64,000 nucleotides of DNA from Roseicitreum antarcticum (GTDB lineage Bacteria; Pseudomonadota; Alphaproteobacteria; Rhodobacterales; Rhodobacteraceae), in assembly GCF_014681765.1 (NCBI RefSeq), contig NZ_CP061498.1:2183501-2247500 (forward strand). The letters run 5' to 3'. Positions 47,011 to 55,309 of the stretch are shown one piece after another. The notes beneath the pieces are model-generated. The model saw only the letters and a list, made by a program, of their open reading frames with translations. It was not told the DNA's origin and made no database searches. Numbering within the stretch: position 1 is the first letter of the stretch; each line of letters begins with the position of its first letter. Position numbers and translations under genes: made by a program.

Positions 47011-48432
47011 TCAGAGTGTGGGTGTCTGGCCGTCCTGGTGCGTGGCGATCCATCGCATTTCGGTGAATTCGCTGATGGCCTGCTCACCGCCAAAACGCCC
47101 GTGGCCGCTTTGCTTCATCCCGCCGAATGGCATCGACGGGTCGTCATGCACGGTCGGTCCGTTGATCTGGACCACGCCGTATTCCAGCCGGTCGGCTATG
47201 GTGCGTGCACCAGCGAGATCGCGGGTGAAGATGGCGGCGTTCAGGCCGAAATCTGAATCGTTGGCGATAGACACCGCCTCTTCGGCGTCATGGACCCGCA
47301 TGATGCTGGCCAGCGGGCCGAACGTTTCCTCGCGGTAGATCCGCATGTTCGCGGCGATCCCATCCAGCAGCGCGGGCTGCATCACGCAGCCGTCGATCTG
47401 ACCGCCCGTCAGCAGGCGCGCGCCTTTGGATACGGCATCCTCGATCAAGCCTTTGACGCGCTGGGCAGCATCTGCGGAAATCAAGCGGCCCAGCGCTGCG
47501 GTTTCCTTGACCGGATCGGCGGCCCTGATTTGTGCAGTCCGCGCCTGCAGTTTTGCGACAAAGGCGTCGGCGACCGATTTCACCACGATGATCCAATCGG
47601 TCGACATGCAAATTTGGCCTTGGTTAAAGAAGGCCCCGAAACAGGCGGCTTCTACAGCCGCGTCCAGATCGGCATCGTCCAAAACGATCAATGGTGCCTT
47701 GCCTGACAATTCAAGCAAAACGGGTTTCAGGTGGCGCGCAGCTTCCATGGCCACATCCCGGCCTACGCGGGTTGAGCCCGTGAAATTGACCCGGCGGATG
47801 CAAGGATGCGCAATCAGTTGGGCCATCGTCTTATGGGCATCTTCAGGCAGACTGACGACACAGCTAAGAACACCTTGGGGCAGACCTGCACCGTTCAGGA
47901 CATCAACCAGATGTTGGTGGGTTTCGGGGCAATGTTCCGAACCCTTCATCACAACCGTATTTCCGCACATCAAAGCGCTGGCGATGGCGCGCACGCCCAG
48001 CGTGATCGGCGCGTTCCAGGGCACCATCCCCAGCACCACACCAGCAGGCTGACGGCGTATGATCGAGTGTTTGCCGGTCTGCGGGTCCAGCACTTCACGA
48101 TCTTCGAGCGCAGGCCCGAGGCTTGCGACATGCGCAAGCATGCCAATCGCGAGGTCGATGTTGAACGATGTCCATGAATGCGACGCGCCGACCTCTTTCG
48201 CGGCAAGCGCATAAAATTCTTCACGATGGGCATCCAGCGCATCCATCATCTTTTGCAAGATTGCAGCGCGGCCCGATGCAGGCATGCGTGACCATGCCGG
48301 AAATGCGGATGCCGCAGCACTCACCGCAGCGCCCACCGCGAGGGTCGCGTCATCCGATCCCGATATCAGACCAAACTTGGTTGCTTGCCGCTGCAATGAA
48401 TTCCCCCTCTTCCCGCGTTGACGAACCTCCAT
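47011..48432 (-). CDS. Aldehyde dehydrogenase (salicylaldehyde-dehydrogenase-like), atypical N-terminus
   Basis: This NAD(P)-dependent aldehyde dehydrogenase has VPWNAPITLG (137-146), NFTGSTRVG (216-224), general base Glu241 (LLELSGKAP) and nucleophile Cys275 (NQGQICMST). The C-terminal PFGGMKQSGHGRFGGE is typical of aromatic-aldehyde enzymes. The first 30 residues from the best ATG (MEVRQRGKRGNSLQRQATKF) do not look like the family's N-terminal strands, and no ribosome binding site precedes that ATG. The start, or an indel there, is therefore uncertain. It is divergent from the AraC gene and lies upstream of the transporter. Confidence 0.85.
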   Translation of the reverse strand: MEVRQRGKRGNSLQRQATKFGLISGSDDATLAVGAAVSAAASAFPAWSRMPASGRAAILQKMMDALDAHREEFYALAAKEVGASHSWTSFNIDLAIGMLAHVASLGPALEDREVLDPQTGKHSIIRRQPAGVVLGMVPWNAPITLGVRAIASALMCGNTVVMKGSEHCPETHQHLVDVLNGAGLPQGVLSCVVSLPEDAHKTMAQLIAHPCIRRVNFTGSTRVGRDVAMEAARHLKPVLLELSGKAPLIVLDDADLDAAVEAACFGAFFNQGQICMSTDWIIVVKSVADAFVAKLQARTAQIRAADPVKETAALGRLISADAAQRVKGLIEDAVSKGARLLTGGQIDGCVMQPALLDGIAANMRIYREETFGPLASIMRVHDAEEAVSIANDSDFGLNAAIFTRDLAGARTIADRLEYGVVQINGPTVHDDPSMPFGGMKQSGHGRFGGEQAISEFTEMRWIATHQDGQTPTL

Positions 48433-48505
48433 AAGTCAACGCAGTCAGCCCGATACCGAGCTTCATCTGGCAGCCTAGCCGAAAGAAACCATCAAAAAAA
48501 ATGTT

Positions 48506-48535
48506 GATATCTGGTCTTTTAGTGTCAATATCTGG
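48506..48535 (+). promoter_or_regulatory. Direct-repeat operator of the AraC regulator
   Basis: Two copies of ATATCTGG (48507-48514 and 48528-48535) lie 21 bp apart, i.e. two helical turns on the same face. Both are preceded by a similar TTGAT or TCAAT context. This arrangement is typical of AraC-family dimer sites. The second copy ends three bases before the araC-type start codon, so binding should repress the regulator and could activate the divergent dehydrogenase-transporter operon. Confidence 0.65.
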
Positions 48536-48538
48536 AAT

Positions 48539-49459
48539 ATGAGAAACATACCCACCGGATTTGCACCCCTGACAGCGCATCAAACCTCGGTACATGCCGA
48601 TGTCTTTCGCAGCGGCTTGGATGATCGGTTTCTGGGCGGGTTGGTCGATTTTCCAGGGCAAACGTGGCAGTGCATCATGGTGTTGTCAGGCAGCGCTGTC
48701 CGGCTGAAACGGGACAGCGAAGAGACGATCACGGGCCCTGCCATCAACTGGGGGGCCAAAAAGTCGGACACGCGCATCAGGGCAAAGGCTGGCAGCAACG
48801 GCGTGATCATGACCCTTGGCGAGGCGACCTTGAGCAATGCAATCGGGCACAAGCCCGAGGCGGCAGCACTCCGTTTGATGTCCGCGCGCGAATTCACCCT
48901 CAGCCTGACCACGAAACCGAAAATCGCACAAACACTCTCGATGTGTTTTGATGCGATCTTTCGGGAATTGGACGCAGGGCAGACGGGCATGGAAACAGTG
49001 ATCGAAGCGCAAATCCGCATCATGCTTGTGTCGCTTTGGCGGGCTGGCGTGAATGAAATGATCGAAGACCAAAGCTACAAAGCCACAAATCTTACCCTTG
49101 AAAGGTTCCGCCATCTGGTCGAGGCCCATCTGCGCGAACGATGGCCCGTACATCGGTTCGCGGCCGAATTGGGCATATCTTCAGACCGCTTGCATGACAT
49201 TTGCACGCGAACGTTGGGCAAGCCACCACAACGACTTATTCGCGATCGCCTGACCTTCGAAGCGCAGGCCTTGCTCCAACGCTCGCATCAGGCACTTGAC
49301 CAGATCGCTGACCATCTGGGATTTCGCAGCACAGCGCAATTCAGCGCGTTTTTCAAATCTGAAGTCGGCGTGCCACCTGGTGCGTTTCGCAAAGCGATCA
49401 CGCAACAGGTGGATAATAAGACGTCAGTGAAAATTGGGAAATATGCCGATTGGCCGTGA
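48539..49459 (+). CDS. AraC-family transcriptional regulator
   Basis: The 306-residue regulator has an N-terminal AraC_binding_2-like domain (about 20-180) and a C-terminal double helix-turn-helix: FAAELGISSDRLHDICTRTL (first HTH, about 208-227) and IADHLGFRSTAQFSAFFKSE (second HTH, about 258-277), followed by GVPPGAF. It is divergent from the aldehyde dehydrogenase and Liv-type transporter operon and most likely controls it. No effector can be read from sequence; an aromatic acid or alcohol is my inference. Confidence 0.9.
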   Translation: MRNIPTGFAPLTAHQTSVHADVFRSGLDDRFLGGLVDFPGQTWQCIMVLSGSAVRLKRDSEETITGPAINWGAKKSDTRIRAKAGSNGVIMTLGEATLSNAIGHKPEAAALRLMSAREFTLSLTTKPKIAQTLSMCFDAIFRELDAGQTGMETVIEAQIRIMLVSLWRAGVNEMIEDQSYKATNLTLERFRHLVEAHLRERWPVHRFAAELGISSDRLHDICTRTLGKPPQRLIRDRLTFEAQALLQRSHQALDQIADHLGFRSTAQFSAFFKSEVGVPPGAFRKAITQQVDNKTSVKIGKYADWP

Positions 49460-49794
49460 GGCGCTGAATCGAAAATGACTGCGGCTCCGCATTTGAAAAC
49501 ATCCATCCAGGATCGGACAAAAGCAGTGCGGCAGAAGGTCTGCCAACTGCGGGAAAACTGCGCGTTGTGCGGATTTTCGGGTGCTTCACTCCAGCTCAGA
49601 CACAATCATCCAGACGCTTGGCCGCGCTCACCAGCGTTGAATGCGATGATGCATCACATGGAGATCGCCACAGATCGCATCGATGAAGCCATGTTATGGC
49701 TGACGTTCATGATGCACGGCGGGCGCGCACCAGGCCCCACCGCTCACCTCATGTCCCACTTGGTGCCAGTCTTGCCACTCTGCGCGGGCGGGCC
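49460..49794. other. Intergenic region without a recognisable gene
   Basis: Between the stops of the AraC gene and the DUF1489 gene (convergent) lie 335 bp. Open frames on both strands have unusual composition and no homology that I recognise. The stretch could be a decayed insertion or a dispersed repeat. A small TGCGG-CT-CCGCA hairpin at about 49481-49492 has no strong T-run. Confidence 0.4.
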
Positions 49795-50226
49795 TCAGCG
49801 CAGGCCGATATCGGCCAGTGCTGCGCTCAGTTCCGGTGGCAGGGAATCATCGCCCTTGCGCTGTTTTGGCAGGTCGCGCGGGGCGTCGGCGGGCGTGAGG
49901 TAGCGCCAGCCTTGAAACGGGCGCCGCAGCGCGCTGGTCGTCAGCGCCAATTCGGGGTCCAGAACGATGGCGCAGCGGCGGATGCCGTCATCGCCGATCC
50001 GCTCTTCCAGTGCACGCACGCGCTGCCGCGCCAGAATCGCCCCCTTGAACACCCAATACAGCGATCCACCGGCCAGCAGCTCAGCCTCGCGCTTCGGCCA
50101 CATTCTTGTGACATGCACCGGGCAGCCGTCTTCGCGCAGCGCGCGGCGGCTTTCCTGCCAGGCGATCAGGTCTTCAACCTGTTCTGCCCCAACGCAAAGT
50201 TTCACCAGATGTATGGTGCCAGTCAT
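49795..50226 (-). CDS. DUF1489 family protein
   Basis: The 143-residue product matches the alphaproteobacterial DUF1489 family: IHLVKLCVGAEQVEDLIAWQ (5-24), VHVTRMWPKREAELLAGGSL (38-57), YWVFKGAILARQRV and the C-terminal PFQGWRYLTPADAP. Nothing is known about its function. It is divergent from nrdJ, 130 bp away, an arrangement that I recall as common in Rhodobacteraceae. Confidence 0.9.
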   Translation of the reverse strand: MTGTIHLVKLCVGAEQVEDLIAWQESRRALREDGCPVHVTRMWPKREAELLAGGSLYWVFKGAILARQRVRALEERIGDDGIRRCAIVLDPELALTTSALRRPFQGWRYLTPADAPRDLPKQRKGDDSLPPELSAALADIGLR

Positions 50227-50355
50227 GCCTACCCCTCAAGCTATGGTTCATACATAACCAAACGGGCCGATAGTTCAAGTTGACCATTCGGGGCACAACG
50301 CCTATCCTTGTCGTCTCCCGGACACACCCCCCCAGATACCCCGAAGGAACCTGCC

Positions 50356-52617
50356 ATGTCGCGTTTTGCCGCCCCCATTGCCGAAGCAATCTGGGACATG
50401 AAATACCGGTTCAAGGCGGCTGACGGCACGCCCATCGACACCACGGTGGAAGATACCTGGCGCCGCATCGCCCGGGCGCTGGCCAGCGTCGAGGATGATC
50501 CCGCCGCGTGGGAGCCGCGATTCTATGCCGCGCTGGAAGATTTCAAATACCTGCCCGCAGGCCGGATCACTGCGGGCGCGGGCACCGAACGGTCGGTCAC
50601 GCTGTTCAACTGCTTTGTCATGGGCACCGTGCCCGACAGCATGGGCGGCATCTTCGACATGTTGAAAGAAGCCGCGCTGACCATGCAGCAGGGCGGCGGG
50701 ATCGGGTACGATTTCAGCACCATCCGTCCGCGCGGGTCCGAGGTCAAAGGCGTAGCCGCCGATGCGTCCGGTCCCTTGTCCTTCATGGATGTCTGGGACG
50801 CAATGTGCCGCACCATCATGTCGGCAGGCTCGCGCCGCGGGGCCATGATGGCCACCATGCGCTGCGACCACCCCGATGTGGGCGATTTCATCACCGCCAA
50901 ACAAGATGCCGCGCGGCTGCGCATGTTCAACCTGTCGGTCCTGATTACCGACCCGTTCATGGAGGCGGTGAAGGCCGACGGCTCGTGGGATCTGGTGTTT
51001 GACGGCAAGGTCTACCAAACCGTTCCCGCGCGCGACCTGTGGAACCAGATCATGCGCGCCACCTATGACTTTGCCGAACCCGGTGTGATCTTCATTGACC
51101 GGATCAACAAGGCCAACAACCTGAACTACGCGGAAACCATCGCCGCTACCAACCCCTGCGGCGAACAGCCCCTGCCGCCTTATGGCGCCTGCCTGCTGGG
51201 CTCGCTCAACCTCTCACGGCTGGTGACCGACCCGTTCGGCCCCGATGCCCGGCTGGATCCGCAGGCGCTGGACGATCTGGTGCGCATGGCGGTGCGGATG
51301 ATGGATAACGTGGTGGATGCCAGCCGCTTCCCGCTGCCTCAGCAACAGGCCGAGGCGCAGGCGAAACGCCGCATCGGGTTGGGCGTCACCGGGCTGGCCG
51401 ATGCGCTGTTGATGCTGGGCCTGCGCTACGGCGCGCCCGAGGCTGCGGCGCAAACCGACGCATGGATGCGCGCCATCGCCCGCGCCAGCTACCTGGCATC
51501 GGTGGATCTGGCGCGCGAAAAAGGCGCCTTTCCGCTGTTTGACGCCGAGAAATACCTGGCATCCGGCAACATGCAGGTGATGGACGACGACGTGCGCGAT
51601 GCCATCCGCACCCATGGCATCCGCAACGCGCTCCTGACTTCGATCGCGCCGACCGGCACGATCAGCCTTTACGCGGGCAATGTGTCCAGCGGGATCGAGC
51701 CCGTTTTCGCCTACGCCTACACCCGCAAGGTGCTGCAAAAAGATGGCAGCAAGACCGAGGAAGAAGTCGTCGATTACGCCGTGCAGATGTGGCGCGACAA
51801 GATGGGCGACGCCCCCCTGCCCGAGTATTTCGTGAACGCCCAGACGCTGGCGCCGCTGGACCATGTGCGCATGCAGGCGGCGGCGCAGAAATGGGTGGAC
51901 AGCAGCATCTCCAAAACCATCAACTGCCCCGAAGACATCGGCTTTGACGATTTCAAGGATGTCTACATGGCTGCCTGGGATCAGGGCTGCAAAGGCTGCA
52001 CCACCTACCGGCCCAATGCGGTGACGGGTTCGGTGCTGTCGGTGTCTGAAACCACCGACGCCACGCCGCAGGCCGACAGCGGCGCCGATGTCGTCTACCT
52101 CGCCGATCCCTTCGACCGTCCCGAGGCGCTGGAAGGCCAGACCTACAAGATCAAATGGCCCGGGTCCGAACACGCGATCTACATCACGATCAACGACATC
52201 ATCATCGCCGGCCACCGCCGCCCGTTCGAAGTGTTCATCAACTCCAAGAACATGGAGCACTTCGCCTGGACCGTCGCGCTGACGCGCATGATCTCTGCCG
52301 TTTTCCGGCGCGGCGGTGACGTGTCGTTTGTGGTTGAGGAACTGAAAGCCGTGTTCGACCCGCGCGGCGGCGCCTGGATGGAGGGGAAATACATCCCCTC
52401 TATCCTTGCTGCGATTGGTGGCGTGATCGAGGAACACCTGATCCGCATCGGCTTCATCGACGGCCACGGCATGGGCCTCAAATCCGACCCCGAGGCCGCA
52501 AAAATGGCCGTCGGCTACCCCACCACCCCCGCCTGCCCGTCGTGCGGCGCGTTCGAGATGCAGATGTCCGAAGGCTGCATGACCTGCCGCGCCTGCGGCC
52601 ACTCCAAATGCGGCTAG
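50356..52617 (+). CDS. nrdJ: Adenosylcobalamin-dependent ribonucleoside-diphosphate reductase (class II)
   Basis: This enzyme reduces ribonucleotides to deoxyribonucleotides using coenzyme B12 and works with or without oxygen. The 753-residue protein has Cys86 (LFNCFVMG), the substrate motif NPCGEQPLPPYGAC (266-279) with Asn266, Cys268 and Glu270, and the phosphate-binding APTGTISLYAGN. A C-terminal Cys cluster (CPSCG ... CMTCRACGHSKCG, 727-753) serves thiol re-reduction or zinc binding. The start at 50356 has a GAAGGAA ribosome binding site. No other ribonucleotide reductase gene is in the window. Confidence 0.95.
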   Translation: MSRFAAPIAEAIWDMKYRFKAADGTPIDTTVEDTWRRIARALASVEDDPAAWEPRFYAALEDFKYLPAGRITAGAGTERSVTLFNCFVMGTVPDSMGGIFDMLKEAALTMQQGGGIGYDFSTIRPRGSEVKGVAADASGPLSFMDVWDAMCRTIMSAGSRRGAMMATMRCDHPDVGDFITAKQDAARLRMFNLSVLITDPFMEAVKADGSWDLVFDGKVYQTVPARDLWNQIMRATYDFAEPGVIFIDRINKANNLNYAETIAATNPCGEQPLPPYGACLLGSLNLSRLVTDPFGPDARLDPQALDDLVRMAVRMMDNVVDASRFPLPQQQAEAQAKRRIGLGVTGLADALLMLGLRYGAPEAAAQTDAWMRAIARASYLASVDLAREKGAFPLFDAEKYLASGNMQVMDDDVRDAIRTHGIRNALLTSIAPTGTISLYAGNVSSGIEPVFAYAYTRKVLQKDGSKTEEEVVDYAVQMWRDKMGDAPLPEYFVNAQTLAPLDHVRMQAAAQKWVDSSISKTINCPEDIGFDDFKDVYMAAWDQGCKGCTTYRPNAVTGSVLSVSETTDATPQADSGADVVYLADPFDRPEALEGQTYKIKWPGSEHAIYITINDIIIAGHRRPFEVFINSKNMEHFAWTVALTRMISAVFRRGGDVSFVVEELKAVFDPRGGAWMEGKYIPSILAAIGGVIEEHLIRIGFIDGHGMGLKSDPEAAKMAVGYPTTPACPSCGAFEMQMSEGCMTCRACGHSKCG

Positions 52618-52746
52618 GTGGAAGCACAGCTAGAGTCAGAGAAAGCAGATGAATGCGCAAACGGAAGCATAAGTCTGCGCAAAGGGTGTCAAGAGGCAAA
52701 TGGTTCGACTTACGCGCTTGGGCTGATCTCTGACAGACGGTGATTG

Positions 52747-52777
52747 AGGCGCCGGGGCGGATGCTCCGGCGCCTTTT
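52747..52777 (+). terminator. Rho-independent terminator
   Basis: A 9-bp stem AGGCGCCGG / CCGGCGCCT encloses a 10-base loop and is followed by TTTT on the plus strand. It lies 130 bp beyond the nrdJ stop. It is probably the end of the nrdJ transcript; a small RNA starting between 52618 and 52747 is another option. Confidence 0.8.
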
Positions 52778-53158
52778 GCATATGGAGGGAGTGGGCGGTT
52801 CGTGGCGTGGAACGATAAACCCCCAGCAAGGCAATGGTTCGATGTCCCTATGTGAGCCACTGCATAGCGCCACTGGCGGGCATCAGGTCACAGGGCTGCA
52901 GAGGGTGCGGTGAAAATTTTGACGAAGACCGTGAGGCGGCCGAAAACTGTCACGGCGATCTTGAGGCGATATCAGCGTTGGAGAGGGTGTTTGATGCCTA
53001 TCACCGTGACCGACGTCTATGGCGACATCATTGCTCGCTTAAGTGGGGAAGACTCGACCTCATCGAGAGAGGCCTTGCCCATTTCAAACGCCATGAGCTG
53101 ATTTCCGGCTGAAAAATGGACGGACTTCTTGCCCGCCACCAGCGAGAAGTGACGCTGA
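52778..53158. other. Intergenic stretch at the start of the accessory region
   Basis: No gene can be supported here. Short frames exist on both strands, but none matches a family I know. The stretch leads straight into a MATE transporter that lacks its N-terminal half, so it is probably a rearranged or decayed segment. It marks the boundary between the conserved nrdJ region and the variable part of the window. Confidence 0.4.
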
Positions 53159-53689
53159 GCGACGCCTTCATGGGCTAGCGGGCTCAGTACGGTTGCCCGG
53201 GAGTATCTGCTGATCCTGATCCTGGGTGCGCCTGTGCAGTTCGGTCTGGGCCTGCACGCCGATGCTTTGCGTAACGAAGGGCGATCAGGACTCATCGCGA
53301 TACTGTCGGTGCTTGTGAACCTGCTGAACGTGGCAGCAAATTACATTGCGATCGTGATCCTCGATCTCGGAATCGCAGGATCAGCGATCGGGACGGTGGC
53401 GGCGCAGACACTGGGTCTGGCGCTGCTTCTGTTGGCTCGGAAACGCGATCCCGCTCTTTTGCCCCTCAGCGCGATCCGCGACGCAAGCTGGCTGACAGGA
53501 TGGCGGCAGATCCTCTCCTTGGGGCTGCCATTGTGCCTGAGCTTCATCGGAATGGCGCTTGTGGCCGGCACCGTCCTGCTTGCCATCGGCAACACCGCAG
53601 CGGATCACGACGCTTATGTCGCGGCCTACGGGGTGGTGACGCGCGTCCTTGGTCTGGCCTTCCTGCCGCAGATGGCGCACCGCATCTGA
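53159..53689 (+). pseudogene. MATE-family efflux transporter fragment
   Basis: The frame opens after a stop at 53156-53158 and encodes about 176 residues: VAREYLLILILGAPVQFGLG, ADALRNEGRSGLIAILSVLV, AGSAIGTVAAQTLGLALLLL and YGVVTRVLGLAFLPQ. This is a middle part of a MATE (multidrug/toxin extrusion) protein. The first four helices are missing, and the end stops after QMAHRI, at a point where intact proteins continue for another 150 or more residues. No start codon with a ribosome binding site is present. It is truncated at both ends, so it is a remnant. Confidence 0.75.
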
Positions 53690-53918
53690 TCGTGGAAAAG
53701 GGACCGCCCTGATTTCGGGGGGAGGGCGGAGGTGCAATCACTGGCCAACGCCGCAGGCGGCAGCAATGTCCCGCGAACCGGTTCTTGGCGCAACGCGCGG
53801 CGATGGTGTGGTTCGAGCCCTTGGCCGCCAGTTCTTTCGGTGTCGCCATAGACTGTGTTGCCATTTTGTTCTCAAGAGGCCATGCTGGTCCTTAGGATAA
53901 CTGTGATTGGAGGGGACA

Positions 53919-54647
53919 ATGGTATTTTTGCAGGTAGCGTTAAATGGAGACCGTCATCACGTCGCGGCTCCCAGAAGTCCTGAAGCGATAGGTAGAGATG
54001 CATTGGCTGTCGCCGAGGCCGGTGCCCATTCTGTTCATGTTCATGCCTATGATGACACCAGACGAGAGACATTGGGCGCAGTTGCATGCGCCGCCGCTTT
54101 GCGAGCAATTCGTGCCCACTCTCCAGGCACACCCGTCTCTTTGACGACCTCTGCCGATATCGTTGCGGACCCTACCGCGCGAATGAAAGCAGTGCAGGGA
54201 TGGACCGATCTGCCCGACTTTGTAACGGCAAATCAGGGGGAGGACGGCATAACCGAACTCTGTGAATACCTGTTGTCTCGCGGCGTCGGAATCGAAGCGG
54301 GATTGCTGTCGCCTGACGATGCACGGCGTTTCGTCAAATCGCCGCTACGCGACCAATTCCACCGGATCATGATCGAACCGCTCAGCCCCGAGCCTGAAAT
54401 CGCCTTGAGGGACGCCGCCGCGATGGAGGCAATCCTCACCGACGCAGACATTACAATTCCACAGGCTCATCATGGCTATGACGGTTCATGCTGGGCGGTC
54501 AATGAGCGAGCGCTGATGCGAGGACACGGTATGAGGACGGGGCTGGAAGACGCTATTCTGCTACCTGATGGACGACCAGCAAATAGCAACGGCGAGATGG
54601 CGGAAGCTGCAAAGCAGCTGATCGCGGATGTAGCTTCTCGTCGCTAA
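53919..54647 (+). CDS. BKACE (DUF849) family beta-keto acid cleavage enzyme
   Basis: BKACE enzymes cleave beta-keto acids with acetyl-CoA, using Zn. The 242-residue product has the strand QVALNGDRHH (5-14), the metal ligands HVHAYDD (40-46), DIVADPTARMKAVQGW, and GLEDAILLPDGRPANSNGEM (208-227) with the catalytic Glu/Asp segment. It is somewhat shorter than typical members (about 270-310). The start at 53919 has a strong GGAGGGG ribosome binding site. The substrate cannot be predicted. It lies alone between a MATE remnant and the DUF1801 gene. Confidence 0.87.
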   Translation: MVFLQVALNGDRHHVAAPRSPEAIGRDALAVAEAGAHSVHVHAYDDTRRETLGAVACAAALRAIRAHSPGTPVSLTTSADIVADPTARMKAVQGWTDLPDFVTANQGEDGITELCEYLLSRGVGIEAGLLSPDDARRFVKSPLRDQFHRIMIEPLSPEPEIALRDAAAMEAILTDADITIPQAHHGYDGSCWAVNERALMRGHGMRTGLEDAILLPDGRPANSNGEMAEAAKQLIADVASRR

Positions 54648-54874
54648 TCGGGTAATTGGGAGAGGCGACTCTATCTCGCACTGCTGACCTTAGTACATGC
54701 TGCGGCGAAAGCCTCTTCCGAGCCCATGTTGACAGATGCACATGCGCACCAATTTGCAGTAATGGTAACCGAAGGTGCGGTCCCATGCCCGTCGCGTGGC
54801 TCCGGCGTTATGCGCAGGCGCGGTTTCCCCATTCGGGCCAAAAATGCTTGCCGCAGCCTTTTTTCTTTTGACAA

Positions 54875-55309
54875 TCAACTGTCGGCACGTTGCTTTCGAC
54901 ACTCTCCCAAGTGGTAGGTCAGTGCCCAGCAAAGACAGAACTTCACTGCGTTTTCGGGCAGAGCCCGCCTATGGGGGATGATGACAGCACGATTTTTCTC
55001 AAACAGAAATTCATCTGCAAACTGTATGCGAAATTCCTCTACCAGTGATGTCTGGCAATTGAAGAAGATGGCGGCATCCTTTGGCGCTGATCTTGATCGA
55101 CCCAGACGAATGGTCGTGCCACTTTTGGTGATCTGCGTCAGATAGGCGGGTTCTCCCCATCTGAGAGCCTCGGTAACCGGGCCGACTGTTCCCATCCTTT
55201 CAGAGAATTCGAAAATCAAGCGTCGGATATCGAGGAGGCGTGCCCTTACCGAGCGAGGAACCTGCGCAAACGCTGCGGCGACAGTGTGCGGCATGTCGGG
55301 CAGGTTCAT
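54875..55309 (-). CDS. DUF1801 domain protein
   Basis: The 144-residue protein resembles the DUF1801/YdhG-like family: VRARLLDIRRLIFEFSERMG, EALRWGEPAYLTQ and DAAIFFNCQTSLVEEFR are the conserved pieces. Function is unknown; some members are iron-chaperone-like. It overlaps the end of the AraC/GyrI regulator by 4 bp (ATGA), so the two are made together. Confidence 0.82.
   Translation of the reverse strand: MNLPDMPHTVAAAFAQVPRSVRARLLDIRRLIFEFSERMGTVGPVTEALRWGEPAYLTQITKSGTTIRLGRSRSAPKDAAIFFNCQTSLVEEFRIQFADEFLFEKNRAVIIPHRRALPENAVKFCLCWALTYHLGECRKQRADS

Noticed and set aside
49475-49903. Open frame of 142 codons on the plus strand after the AraC gene
   Set aside because: Runs antisense into the DUF1489 gene and shows no family resemblance; a decayed repeat is possible but cannot be supported.
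53808-53820. GGTTCGAGCCC as a tRNA T-arm
   Set aside because: No acceptor, D-arm or anticodon stem can be drawn around it.
53544-53864. Minus-strand frame beginning MATQSMATPKELAAKGSN
   Set aside because: Overlaps the MATE remnant antisense and shows no family that I recognise; possibly an old IS piece, but not supportable.
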